Shown one piece after another: positions 25,499 through 37,890 of a DNA stretch of 64,000 nucleotides (its first letter is position 1; each line of letters starts with the position of its first letter). Under the pieces are notes generated by a model. The model saw nothing but the letters and a program-made list of their open reading frames with translations. It was not told the origin of the DNA and did not search any database. This stretch comes from Talpa occidentalis (lineage: Eukaryota; Chordata; Mammalia; Eulipotyphla; Talpidae), in the NCBI RefSeq assembly GCF_014898055.3, contig NW_026555331.1, forward strand, positions 109,241,194 to 109,305,193, read 5' to 3'. A program made the translations under genes and the position numbers.

Positions 25499-28400
25499 GT
25501 ACGTGCATGGTGCAGGCTGTGTTTCTCTTGACCTTGGGAAGCTGTGTGTGGCATGCTCACGTACTGTCTCTGAATACACAATCCAGATCCCCTGAAGCTC
25601 CTGAGTTCCCAATAGTCACATCCCCCATAAGCTTACTACTGCTACTTTTTTTTTTTTTGTTAGTTCCCACGCAATTTTTGCCTTAGGTGAAAATCACTTT
25701 GAACGTGTCTCTTGTCTCATACTTTTATTTCTTACTGACTTTTTCCAATTCTTTGTTTTAATGTCTTTGAATCTGCTTGGTCTGCTCCCTCGTTTGTTTT
25801 GCTGGGCATTCTGTTGAGCATCATTACCACCCTCTGAATTTCCCTCTTTTCTCTCCCTCTCTTCTCAAATCAGAATTTTCTTCTCATCACCATTCAAAGT
25901 AATATGTGGTTGCTTATTAATACCTCCCCCAAAGGATTTCTCCTGTCTGGGAGCAAACCCCCAACCCCTCTACATTTTTATGTTTTCCCCTCTCCGGCAC
26001 TGGCCCCATCACAGCCCCAAATGGAAATACCGTCCTTATGGAAATATCTCTTTTCAGAAACTATAGTTCCAGTGCATTGCATAAAGCAACCATTATCTTC
26101 TGAAGCATGAGTTTCATTGAATTCACCTCAGCAACTTGAAACCTTTCAAGGTTTTATGAGTTTTGGGAAAATGTCAAACCTATTCAATACCTTCCTGTGA
26201 ATGAGAAAATATATCCATATATTCAGGACATGTCCTCCCTGCTCTGTTATAGACAGCTTTTAATTTTATTCACATCTGTTATTATTATAAACAAAAAGTT
26301 GCTGTTTTTACTTGAGTGCCAAATGAGGCACAAAAAAACAACAGCTGTTGCTATTGCACAACTGAATAAAGGGGGGAGGGAAAAAAGGAGAAAAAAAAAA
26401 AACCCTAATTAGTCTTGCTTTAAAAAGCCTCAGACATAAAACTGAAAACCTCCCATAAAAGAAAAAAAGGAGATACAATAAGTAGACTCGAACACGGTCT
26501 GCTTATAAATATTCATTGGGAAAAGTGGGATCACATCATTTATCCAGTCCTCGGGGAACCCTCACTGCTAATGAACTCTTGCAGCACATGTTAGTAATAA
26601 TGGGCTTCCTTATTCTACAAGACAAAAACAGGATGCGGTGCCAACCTGGTGGCTCAAGTAACCAGCCTCAGCAGGCCGTGTGGAGTTTCCAGCTTCACTT
26701 GCGTCCTGCCACCGTGGCGGGATTGACGGTTTGCATTGTCTCTTGCTGTGAGGAGGTCAGCGATCTTCATGTCACCAGCGTCTTGTTAGCATTTCTTCTT
26801 TGTGGATCACATTTGGGCCAGGAGCCTCCATCCCTCCCTGCAGAAGCCTTTCCCTGCACCCCTCTCCCCCGAGTCTTGTCTAAGCTTGTCGGTGCCCAGC
26901 TCCTGCCTCAGGGGCCACTTTCCTTTTTCTAGGCATTTTTCCAGCCATTCCTCCGGTCTACACTTTCCCTCCTCATGGGGCCAGCAAAAGGACTTAAGAA
27001 GATAACTTAGTTCTACCGTAGAAATCCAGTTAAAAATGGACTTCCACTTCCCTGCATTGTCTAGGGAAACTAAACCAAAAAAATACATGGCAGCCTGTAT
27101 TCTCGCCTGGATGCTACACCCCTCTCTCTTCAGAAGTATGTGGGTCTGTTGAGAAGGGATTTTGTGGCTGCATTTCCTGTGCACTCCCTGGCAACATCCC
27201 AGAGGCAAGGGTGTGCTTTTTGTGAGGGTACCAGTGGGAACAGGAGGGCATTAACAGTCATCTCTAGTATGAGACATTCTCTATATCACAAGATTAACAC
27301 CAGTTAGCGCCAGACCACCTCCAGAGATGGGTGCAGTCCTGTCCTTAATGAGGGGGTGACAGTGCAGCCAGAGCCCAGAGCCAATCAGCCTCTCAACTCA
27401 GCCCTGCCTCCATGGCTCTTGTCTGACTTATTCCCGTCCAATTAAGTGGGATTACCAGCCCCACTCTCCTTTTCCGAAGAAGGGAGATGGCATTTCCGTT
27501 GAGGTGCGAGGTACAGATGTGATCCTAGTATCAAATTTTATTGGGGTCTTGGCTTTAAGTAGCTCTGCTCCCCTCAGGTAGAGAACAAACTCACCACCCC
27601 CTGGAGCCACCATTCTGTCTGCCTGAGTGGAGCTGACCTCCTTTGGCTACATCCTCCACTGCTTTCAGTCACAAGAAGTTAAAGGAGACTCTGTGCCAAA
27701 TAGAAATAGATAACAGAGTTCCAGCAAGGAAAATATGCTGTGATGGCCCAAACCATGACAAGCCTAAATGAAGCTGAGTTTTAAATCTTATTCAAAGTCA
27801 TCACAGACTGCGAGAGCTAATCAGATATGGTTCCAAGTCTTCAATTGTTAACCAGCATTTTTCTGCTCTGCATGACTGTCTAAATCTATTCTGCATGCAA
27901 CTGACTAGTAGCGGACAAGTGAAGGGAACACATCTGCACTGTGGAACCCTGATGACCCTGGCCTGGGCCAGTCTCCGTAGTTTCCATCTCCTGTAAACCA
28001 GGGACAGGATACTTGCATTTGAAGGGTTGATGTGAAAGTTAAATGAGGTATAGTTTGAAGAATGCACTTTCTAGTGCATAGCAGATGCCCAATAAATATT
28101 AAATTTCCTTAAGGATTAAGGATGAAAGAAGATACAAATCTAGAGCAGAGAGAACATGGCCTTTAAGCTTACACCAAATTGGGTTTGATTTAGGGCTCTG
28201 CCACTCTTGTGTTGCATGACATTAGCTTCTTCTATTAAAAGGGAAATCAAGTTCTTGTCTATCTTAGTGATTACAATAATATAATATCAGCACAATATAA
28301 TAATATCAGCACCGAACATGTTATAAATATTAACATGAACTATTTGTCACTAACCTGATGTTTGGTAACATGAGGAAACCATCTAATAAGAATGTTATAT

Positions 28401-29202
28401 AGCAGGTGCCCCCTAAAAGTTAATCTTTGTCCACATTACTTTTGTTTTGTGATTAATCATTGAATCAGCAATAAGACAGTATCGTTGTCTGATATGGAGC
28501 CTGAGAACATGCTTCCCCCTTTAAAAGGTATGCATTAAAAAAATGGGAAGAAATGCAACCTAGGAGGTTATACTATATTTCCAGGAAGGCCTTGGGATGT
28601 AGCTTAGCATTTCCAAATTTGCAGCTTCCTTGGCTTTGACAGCATAACAGTGACTTAACCTGGATGGCATACCACTGTCTGAGAGAAGAAATCTGACTGA
28701 GTTTGACTTGTAATGCAGGTATTATCCATATCTCTAGATCTGGCTGAGGCCAGAGCTTGGGTTACAGTTTCTTGGGTTCCTCCAACAAACAGAGGCAGAA
28801 GGAAGGTCTTGCCTGGATAGATAGGTTGACGCACAACTCCCATTTTTTTGTGTTGTATGCACTTGGTCTCAAAAGAGCTAGATTTGGGTGTTAATAAATA
28901 AGTTCAGTCCAGACTGTCTCCATCTTCTCTCCATGTGAGAAAAATCACACCGATGAGTCCTGCAGGTATTATATTTCTGGGAGGATAAAAACAGGAAAGC
29001 TTTGTGAATGGTTTTGCTTAGCCTTAGAACCTGATACTTGAAACTTCATTTTCACCATCATCATCACCATCTGGGCACTGAGTTCAAATACAGATTGCAC
29101 TGCTTTCATTTGACTTATCTGGTATTATATTTAACAAAGATATTTGTCCTCAGCGAACCCTGTTTCTTAACACTAACCTCTTTTTGTTTTTCTCCTAATT
29201 AG
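25499..29202 (+). other. BMPER: BMPER intron, 3.7 kb
   Basis: The donor gtacgt and acceptor ctcctaattag bound it. A MIR-like 3' end lies at 27950-28105. The stretch 26440-26800 has no repeat signature and looks like ordinary unique sequence, possibly conserved (see findings). The open frames at 26516-26932 (+) and 26807-27208 (-) show no domain or codon pattern of a gene. No SINE or L1 is recognised here. Confidence 0.8.
27950..28105 (+). repeat. MIR 3' end
   Basis: The phrases ccatctcctgtaaaccaggg, gatgtgaaagttaaatgagg and gcagatgcccaataaatatt follow the MIR core and 3' end. Confidence 0.55.
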
Positions 29203-29248
29203 GGTAAAATTCTCAACAGAAAAGGATGTTGTCCTATTTGCACTGAAA
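29203..29248 (+). CDS. BMPER: BMPER exon: end of VWC5 (46 bases)
   Basis: This very short exon lies between ctcctaattag and A|gtaagt. It reads GKILNRKGCCPICTE in phase 0, and its last base A starts a Lys codon completed by AG at 47591. The CC-x2-C motif closes VWC5. It is separated by 3.7 kb from the previous exon and by 18.3 kb from the next, so recognition must rest on strong splice sites. The donor gtaagt is near-consensus. Skipping it would remove 46 bases and shift the frame. Confidence 0.94.
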
Positions 29249-30972
29249 GTAAGTCTGTTGCTTTGAAAACATGCTATTATTATTTGCTTTGTTTTTTATA
29301 GTCCAACAAGAAAATTTGGTGGTGTGAGTTTCCTGCACGTTTTATTTCTGTAGGTATAAGACGGGATGCATCCTCCCTCCCTGTAGACACATTAAGTCAA
29401 TTGTAAACCTATCACAGAAGTCCAATTGAGACAAATGTAGATGTTTCCACTGGAATTTGCTGCTTTGAGAAATTTACAAGATAGATGGTCTGATGAGGTT
29501 TTGAAAAGGACCAAATAACTCAGTGTGTGTCTTAAATACTAATAGCATTTGCAGTCTTTGTGGCTAAGATAATGATATCCAGTAAAACCAAACATTATAC
29601 ATAATCTAGGAGGGATTTTCATTCTGTCATTATAAAGCTGAACAGCTGCACTTACTTCCTCCTCCTACACCCACCTGCCTCTTCACCATTTCACCTGGGC
29701 ACATCCGTGTTGCTGTTGGCAAAGAGAAAATAAGAGGTTGTTGACCTGGCAACGGTTTTGCCATCCTGTCATTTTAACTGAGTTTCTGGGGGTTCTGTCT
29801 CACAAGGCTAATTCCAAAAGTCATCTGAGACCACATTCTAATCACACAGACAGAGCAAAGCAACAGGTTTAATGTCATCCCCCCATGCCTGCATCTATTA
29901 GCAAATTGACACTTCATTTCTCCTCAAATTCATTGGGATAGCTTTCTGAAGCGTTTCATTGACAGAGGAGTGTTAGTAATGTCTCTGTCAAATTAGTTTC
30001 CATTTATGATGAACAGGATTAACAAAGTAATGAAATCTATTAGACAGTATGTTCTGAGCCAGGCAGGCTTAAAGAAGTGGGCTTTGATGACAGTTGAAAG
30101 CAGATTTCATGCGGGAACAGGTTTGCTTATTTCACTTGTCTAAAATCAGAGTTTGTATTGCTAAGAGTTATCCTGGGTCTGTTAATTTTTTTTCTTTTAA
30201 ACATAGGTTCATTATATATATATTTATGTTTCTATTGTATGGTTTTTATGTAAATATAGACAACTCTATTCCTCCCTATTTTTGAGACAGAGCATTATCA
30301 GATTACACACTGGGTAAAAGTGCTGGATGAATAAATGAAAATTAAATGATAGATTAAATGAAAGATCTTTTCTTTAAAGAAAGTGAAGTTTATAAAGTAA
30401 TTTAAAGGGGCCAACCAAGTATGCGTTCGTAGAGTCCAGGAATTAATGCCAGGAAAGAACTAGTGATGGTTAACACACCAGTTGATATTAAAACATGTGT
30501 CTAAACCATTACATTTAATCACTCTCCCAGAGAGTCCATTCTTCCTCTGAGTAAACTTTGTTTACGGATGGGTCAAAGGCTACCTCTTGTTTAATTCCTT
30601 TCTGGATGAGCACAATAAAGTCAAAATTGAGGAAGTTTGTTCCTGCAGCATGTCAGTGGAGATGTTTGTATTTCCCTAGAAAGTATCTCCTAGTTGAAGT
30701 AGAGACAGATTCGGAGGCACTCCTAACACTTTCTACTTACCTCTTTCAATTTGTAGGAGCAGAGATAGGTCATACCTGCCAATCACACTGCTGTGAGCCA
30801 GAATCTCTGGTCATCAGCTTAATAAAAACAGATGGCCAATACTGTGCAGAAACCTAAATCTTGAATTATCTGACTTTATGTTCAAAGAATCAACAAGGTG
30901 ATGATTGATAAAGTTGAAAATACGAACACATTTTTGTTTACATATACATAGCTAGCCTTTCCATATGTAGGA

Positions 30973-30975
<3 letters not shown>

Positions 30976-31028
<53 letters not shown>

Positions 31029-31029
31029 G
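30976..31029. repeat. GA dinucleotide microsatellite
   Basis: About 22 pure GA units, then GA with an interrupting AA. It is a purine-only strand. The reverse strand reads as a meaningless Leu-Ser repeat. Confidence 0.95.
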
Positions 31030-31734
31030 AAGAGGGAGAAAGGGAGGAAGAGTGGAAGGCAGGGTATGATAAATGTTTTACTGGTCATACTAAATATTAT
31101 ATTGTGTCAAACATGTGAATGAGCCTTTAACTTCTGTCATTGAGAGAGGCAATTTACAAGGGAAAAAGTCACTCATCTGGAGCACCAGGGAGACCCTTGA
31201 CTCTGCACCTGCATCCAGCAGGTCAGTGTGGGAAGAGCCCAGGCATGTGGTTCTTGGTCCAAATCTACATGATATCATCAGATGGCTATTTCTCAATTTC
31301 CTTTGGTGTTCTTTCCATCTGTTTACTCTCTCTTGCTCTCCAGCAATTCTTCCATCAATGCTGTAAAATGCATTCTGTTTGGCGAGGTTTATTTGTTCAG
31401 ATTGAGCTAAGAGATGGGATGATTTCCAGTTTTTTAAAGCAATGCCCAGATTTTCAAAACACATTCAGGTAGATTTATTCTGACGCCCTTTAGCTACTGC
31501 CTAAATACCTCCTATTTTGAAATTCTTTTGTCATTCTATCCAGGATCCAGAACAAATCTTTGGTCTCATTTTTCCTCTATAAATTATAAAAATCCCTTCT
31601 GATGTATGAAGTTTCTAAAGTAGACAAACAGAACTTGAAATACAAACTAAGGCCAGTGTTTTCTAAAATCAGAAAATGAATGATTTCTAGCTTATTCCAA
31701 TAAAATCACACATATACATACAAATTTCATTAGT

Positions 31735-31945
31735 TACTGCGGAGTTTTCAACCTGAGTGTTACAGTGTGGCCAAATACTGCCTTCTATGGATGCTGTTCT
31801 GAGCATTTTAGGATATTCAGCATCTCTGACCTCTACCTGTTAGATGCCAGTAGCACCCTTACCCCCAAGAGGACACAACCAACAGATTCTGCTGACATTG
31901 GGGGCATATACTCACCCCTGGTTGAGAACCACAAATACTCCAGGA
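31735..31945 (-). mobile_element. MER5A-like hAT-Charlie element, antisense
   Basis: The phrases gttttcaacctgagtgttac, gatgccagtagcaccctta and acccctggttgagaaccac form the reverse complement of the element type seen at 6480-6690. Confidence 0.6.
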
Positions 31946-32509
31946 GTAACAGCCCTGGCAAGTGCAGAAATAAACGCCTCCGGGACTAGCTGCAGTCACT
32001 TCCATGCAGTGCTTGGTGGTCAGATGGAGAGTAAAATGAAGTTGCTTTTCTGCTGGTGTAAAAAATGACAGAAGTATCTGGATTTAATTGAATGTGTTTC
32101 TGTATTTTCATTGCTTAGCCCTCCAAAAAATTATAAAGTCATAACTATATATTTTTAATGAGTTCAATATTGAACATTTTTATTTAATACATTCAGAACA
32201 TCCAAGCGGGTTGCAGAAGAGAAGTCTGACTTATTGAACAATATAATGTCTCATATTTCAGCTGGAGATGAAGGGAAAATGAGAATGAACAAAGCTACAA
32301 CATAATTATACCTTGACTGATTAAAATTCACCATCTTCAGTTGCTAGGAAGCAAACATTTGCATCCCACCTCTAATGGAATGAGGTTGTTGAGTAATAAC
32401 TTAATCCTCACTTCATCTGATAGGTCTACACTTACATGCTACATGTATATGCCTATAAGCTTCTCACAATCCTTTTTTTGAAAGGAGGCAAGCATAAATG
32501 TTTAGGTAC

Positions 32510-32549
32510 ACATACATAAATACATACGTACGTACATACATACATACAT
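32510..32549. repeat. Degenerate CATA/TACG tetranucleotide tract
   Basis: Short tandem CATA-like units with a TACG variant in the middle (acatacgtacgtacat). Confidence 0.85.
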
Positions 32550-33397
32550 GAAATCAATTGATTGTATAGGTTCAAGTACTCTCAAATATACTTTATCTGT
32601 AGTAGTTAAGTATTTAATTTTATCCAGGAGTGATGACATTAACTTGTTTGTTTCTAAAATCCCACAAAATTCTGTCTTATCCACTGGGTTAGTCTATCTC
32701 AGTAGTGTTTGGGGGCTCTCTCAGATCTCTGGAAGAAATAGCAAAAGGGAAACTTCAACTAAATATATAGGAGACTGTTATAATCCTTTCTCTGCAATAG
32801 TCAGTGAAATGGTAATTTATAGTACCATTGGTAAAAAAAAAATTAATTGGGGCACTAGACTGTGGCACACCCATAGTAAGACAGTCTTTGTAGGGGTGAT
32901 CTGAAAGGGCAATGATGATTCTATTAGAATTGAAAAATATGTTCTTCTGAAATCAGACCTGAGGGAAGTAGGGGAAACATTTCTTTTTTTTAATAACATG
33001 GGACGTTCTTTCTTCCTTTCCAACTGTAAAGAATTAAATCTGCTTTGGATGATTTATTTAAAATAAAACATTTGAAGTGAGCTAAACAAACTTTGTAGAG
33101 CTTTCATGAGAGTGCTAGTTCTTGCCAAAGTATGAGCTGTAGCCTAAAGCGGGACCCCTTTTTCTGGGGTTCAGTGTTACAGAACAGCATGTTAGGTGTC
33201 AAGAAGGCCACGGCCTCTGGTGTGGTAGCACCGGTTTATGTGAAATGTTATTTTACCATGTGTTGGCAAAGAGTAGGTGTGACCTTGACTGAACCACCCA
33301 ACAGAGACCTGAATCAGATAAGTTCTTTGCTGACAAAGGTCTGTTTTCAGACATGGAAATAAACTCAGTGACAATGATTTTATGCATAAGAGAAGGG

Positions 33398-33443
33398 GTG
33401 TGTGTGTGTGTGTGTGTGTGTGTATGAGAGAGAGAGAGAGAGA
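33398..33443. repeat. Compound GT / GA microsatellite
   Basis: About 13 GT units followed by tat and about 9 GA units. It sits directly beside the SINE at 33470. Confidence 0.92.
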
Positions 33444-33469
33444 TTGACTTTGACTATATGTGAGAATTT

Positions 33470-33741
33470 TTTTTTAAAGATACTTATTTTTGCGTAGAAG
33501 AACTGGGGTGTAGGCCAGGGGTGCCTGGTGGGGCGTGGCAGGGATGAATGAGAGGATTCACCAGAGACAGTGGGGAGCAGAGCTGGTGGATCTGCTGAAA
33601 TACATACTGAGGGGAGTAGCAGGCTGGCGAGACGGGAGAGGTCTGCTGTGCCATATGTGGGTTAGCTCCCTGGCCAGGGATCCAACTCAGGCCTTCATGG
33701 TGATAGCACTGAGATTTAACCCCTAGGCCACCAGGTTGACC
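33470..33741 (-). mobile_element. tRNA-derived SINE (subfamily II, diverged)
   Basis: An antisense copy with markers gtaggccaggggtg, accagagacag, ccctggccaggg. The head ends in a mutated ggttgaccc. Despite body divergence, the exact target-site duplication ctatatgtgagaattt is kept at 33454-33469 and 33742-33757. Confidence 0.85.
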
Positions 33742-34899
33742 CTATATGTGAGAATTTAATCTCTTAATCATCTAAAAGACCAGAGGCAACCAAGGCAACC
33801 CAGATGTTTATGTCCAACCCCAGGTCTCAGAGATTCATTGTGCTGTGCCTGTAGCCACATCAACCTAACCATCAGAATCCCAACCACAAAAGAAAGTTCA
33901 TGCTTATATAATGCAGAGGTGATAGGGTATTCTGAACACAGATGTGCATTTAATTGAAATAACCTCAACTACTGGTCCCACAAGTAACAGGAAATATCAT
34001 ATTTCAGCAACACAGGGTGTGAGGAGGCTCACAATTGCCAGGTGACTTTTTAACCCCAGGGTTAGTTTCCAGCTGTGAGCAGCATCTGATGTGCCTGATC
34101 TGCAGAGGGCCCTGCCTGCCGAAGAGGCAGTGGGGTTGCCCCAGCTGGTCCTGGTATATCTTACTTAAGCCTGTGGGCACCTCCATAGGTATCTCCAACT
34201 GCAGAGTACTTGTAGGAGGGACGTTCACAACAATTTAACGAAACAATGTCTGTGGGGCCCATTTTATGAGAACTCTCCATTGACAGAAGTTCCACAAATT
34301 AGTAATTCTGTGTTTGAGCAAGGTTTCTGGCCTCCGAGACTGTAAGCAACTCCAGATCCCTTAACACCAAGAGTCTGTCCTTAACTCAGGAAAGCAAGGA
34401 AATTTGAAACCAGAGCTCAAGATGCTTGTAGAATAAGAATTTGTGGTGTTGACTTTAGCCCTGCCAAGGAGGTGTTAAGCTGAGTGGCCACTGGAGTTTC
34501 TGCTTGAGCATCTGGAGTTGGGTTTGTCACTGCTCCTGAAGTCCAACCAGCAGACAGGGGTGAGAAATAAAAGCCAACTGCGGTGGCTAGGGGAATCCAT
34601 ATGGGCAAGAGCAGCATTGGAAGTGCTGAGGAAATCAGTTTGTTTTCTGTTTTATATTCTGCTCTATTCAAGTGGAGACTTCAGGTTAAGGCTTTTCCCC
34701 TCTGGCTGTAAATAGGTGCAGAGTTGAAGGAGGAGACTGAAGTTATGAGGGGTCGTCTGTTACCTACCAGTGGAATCAGTTCCTCCAGAGTGTTAGTGCT
34801 CCCTAAGTGCTGATTGTTTGACTGACATCCATTGTCCTCCTCATCATCATTATCATCATCAATAGCAATAAAAACAGCAATAGCAGCAGCTCACTTTAG

Positions 34900-35060
34900 C
34901 ATCTGTTACCTATCTTGGGACCCTCTCATTTGCTCCATTGGAGCCCCGCAGTCATCTTAATGTCAAATAATGTTAGTCATTCTGTTTTATAACTAAGGGG
35001 ACTCGGGGGTAGAGGTTAAGAAGGATGCCCAAGGTAAGTGGTGGAGCCTGAATTCCTACA
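34900..35060 (+). repeat. MIR-like fragment
   Basis: The pattern tgttttataactaagggg, then aggttaagaaggatgccca and gtggtggagcctgaattc, is typical of the MIR core. Bounds are approximate. Confidence 0.45.
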
Positions 35061-35812
35061 GGAATTTCGACTATTCATTTCTTTGTCATTTTGTGTAGTT
35101 TGATAACCAGTTGTGGTTGGGAAGAGAAGGTTAGAGGACTTTATAACTAGTAGGGATTGGAGACTGAAGGAGGATGTTAGGAAGAGTTTCCAATTTAACA
35201 ACATGTCCCTCTAACCCATCCTAAAAGAAATGGAGACTCAGGTATCCAGGCTTTCACCTACCTAGTGACATCTCCACCTTTCAGCTCCATTGTGGAGTGG
35301 TGTTGGTTGGCGTGCCTGGCGCTCACTGACAGGTCACACTGGCCTGGGCTTCCATGTCCACTTATATTGCAGGTATTTTTTTTCTCCTCACAACTCAGGT
35401 GGAGTAACTTCCAGTAGTAATATCCCTAAAATTTTCTTACTGACAATATTAAAAAATAAATGGTTTTAAACTGGAAATAACTTTGTATATTTCTACCAGG
35501 AATAAGAAAGAGCTAGGTTGTTCTGCCACTAAGGTTTGCCATTAATTTAGCACCATGCAATTGTGGAAATGAGTGGGCTTTAATGAAGTGCTCCCACTTC
35601 TCAGGCCAGGAAGCTGAGATTCATGGTGGTATTAATAGGAAAAGCTGGGATCAGAACCTGCATTTATATTTTTTACATCTCAGATCGGTATTCATTTCTA
35701 TAATAGCATGTTTTCCCTGGATTTTTTTTTTCTTCCTTCAGTGGCATTCATATTGAATGACTACATTAGGACATGCAAATTGACAGTTTTTCACAAATTA
35801 TTTTAAAATCCG

Positions 35813-36000
35813 TTTTTTTTTTTTTTTTTTTTTTTGATCAGAAGCAAAGTCCTTTTCAGCAAGGTGTTCTACATGGCCTTCTTCAGGGGAGTTGTGTAGA
35901 GGCTAGGGACACTCAGCATAGGGTGGATATTGCTATTTCATGCTGTATAGCTCTGATAGCATAAGAAACACAATCAGTCAAATTGGGCCAAGAAAAGATC
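35813..36000 (-). repeat. 23-base T tract with possible antisense retroposed segment
   Basis: A pure T run at 35813-35835 is followed by sequence (gatcagaagcaaagtcc...) that matches no repeat seen elsewhere in the window. A T run of this length often marks the A-tail of an antisense retroposon. I could not find a matching target-site duplication or identify the source. Confidence 0.3.
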
Positions 36001-36272
36001 ATTTCAAGAATTATCTCATCTTTGGTTCAGAGTATTTTCTTTGTACAAAATTCTTGTAATAGTGATACCTAGGCACATGTACATCTAAACTTTATTTTCC
36101 AATACTTGTCAAATGTTCAACTGATTGAATTTTCTGTGACATTTTCTTAATGTTTATGCCTTCCTAGTTTTTAACTGAAATAATACTGTCTCACTTCCCA
36201 TTTTTTATTAACTTTAACAACTTGATGCAATTAAAAATGCAGCCACTACTTTGAAAGGTGTATCTCTGTTCT

Positions 36273-37260
36273 TTTTTTTTTAATAATAAATTTTATTTTT
36301 ATATTCCCCATACAGTTGCAACCCCCCCTTTCTGATCCCAATCCCTCCCCTCCCGCCCCCCCCCCCCCCAAAAGTGTCTCTGTTTCATAGTTTTTTGTTG
36401 ATTCTGATTTTCACTTTCTTATAGTTATTCATTTTCCTGGTCCCTTATTTAAGTTTTCTAGATTCCTGCTATGAGTGAGACCATCCCGTATTTTTCTTTT
36501 TCTTTTTGGCTTATTTCGCTGAGCATGATCCCTTCCAGCGCCATCCATGTTGCTGCAAATTGCATTGCTTATCTTTTTTGAATGCTGAGTAATATTCCAT
36601 GGTGTATATGTACCACATCTTCTTGATCCAGTCATCTATTTTTGGGCATTTGGGTTGTTTCCAAAGCTTAGCTATTGTAAACAGTGCTGCTATAAACATA
36701 GGGGTGCAGGTGTTCTTTGGAATTGATGTTTCTGTGTCCTTTGGGTAAATACCTAGGAGTGGAATTGCTGGATCCTATGGAAGCTCTATGTTTAGTAGGT
36801 CCAGAAATCTCCACACAGCTCTCCATAGTGGTTGGACCCGTTTGTACTCCCACCAACAGTGCAGAAGAGTTCCTTTTTCTCCACACCCTCGCCAACATTT
36901 GTTGTTGCTAGTTTTTTTAATATGTGCCATTCTCACTGGTGTAAGATGGTATCTCATGGTAGTTTTGATTTGCATTTCCCTGATGACAAGTGATGTTGAA
37001 CATTTTTTCATATGCCTGTTGGCCATTTGCATTTCCTCTTCAGAGAAGTTTCTTTTTAGCTCTTCTGCCCATTTTTTGACTGGATTATTTTCTTTGTTGT
37101 TGTTGAGTCTCATCAGCTCTTTGCAGATTTTTGTGATCAGTCCTTTATCATTAGTGTTGGGTGCAAAAATGTTCTCCCAGTTGGTGGGGTTTCTCTTTGT
37201 TTTTGTTATTGTCTCTTTTGCAGTGATAGTGAAGGCAAAGATAAACAGCTGGGACTACAT
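36273..37260 (-). mobile_element. L1 3' end, antisense, with 5' inversion
   Basis: Antisense L1 runs from a T-rich tail through a 3' UTR (C-rich tract at about 36326-36369) into the C-terminal part of ORF2. The reverse frames at 36511-36699 and 36775-37113 show the familiar Trp-Tyr-Ile-Tyr-Thr-Met-Glu-Tyr-Tyr-Ser-Ala motif, split by stops. At about 37225 the orientation flips: the last 35 or so bases (gaaggcaaagataaacagct...) read as sense L1 from just upstream of the junction. This is the footprint of twin priming. The element cannot encode a working protein. Confidence 0.85.
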
Positions 37261-37689
37261 CCCTGGATTTTTTTTTTAAGCACAGATGTACCATTACTGT
37301 CTCCTTCAATTAAAAGTTACTTTTCTCTCCTAATTTTGAAAGAATAAATTTTACACATAAAGCAATATATAAATTCACTATTAGATATCAGGGACATGGC
37401 TGCCATTTTGAGCCACAAGACGCCTTTACCTAGTTCTGACAGATGGAACTTGTGATCAAAAGCAGATAGCAATAGAACCCTTAAACTGCGGACCATACAG
37501 ACAAGCACTGCAAACCCCAGACTCGAAACCAAAAAATACTCTGTGAAAAATACTGTACAATAAAGTACACATTACTCTCTGCAAAGCCGAGGCAGATTTA
37601 TTCCTTTCTATAGGTAATACTCCCTATGAGCAAAATAAGTAACAAAAATTGTTACTTCTGCTGGACTACAATGGCTCCTATTAACCAAT

Positions 37690-37890
37690 AGTGATTTATT
37701 GAATGTAAACCTGTGTCAGGTATTGTAAAGAGCACTACCGTGTATTTTGTCCTTTAATCCTCACAATGACCCATGACCTATCATTACCCCCATTTCACTA
37801 ATGAGAAATCTGAGTTTCTGGGAAATTGAATAGGGTGAGGGTGCCTAATACCCTGGTCTGCGAGACTCCAAAGTGCAAACTTAAGCTCTA
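37690..37890 (+). repeat. MIR
   Basis: The phrases gtgtcaggtattgtaaagag, tcctttaatcctcacaatga, cccccatttcactaatgag and agactccaaagtgcaaac give most of a MIR in the sense orientation. Confidence 0.65.

Noticed and set aside
26516..26932. 138-residue open frame on the + strand
   Set aside because: It has no domain, splice support or codon pattern, and the overlapping minus frame at 26807-27208 is equally long. Both lie in an intron of BMPER.
30882..31088. Leu-Ser repeat protein on the minus strand
   Set aside because: It is the translation of a GA microsatellite.
36511..37113. Functional L1 ORF2 protein
   Set aside because: The frames are short, broken by stops and belong to a 5'-truncated, inverted copy.
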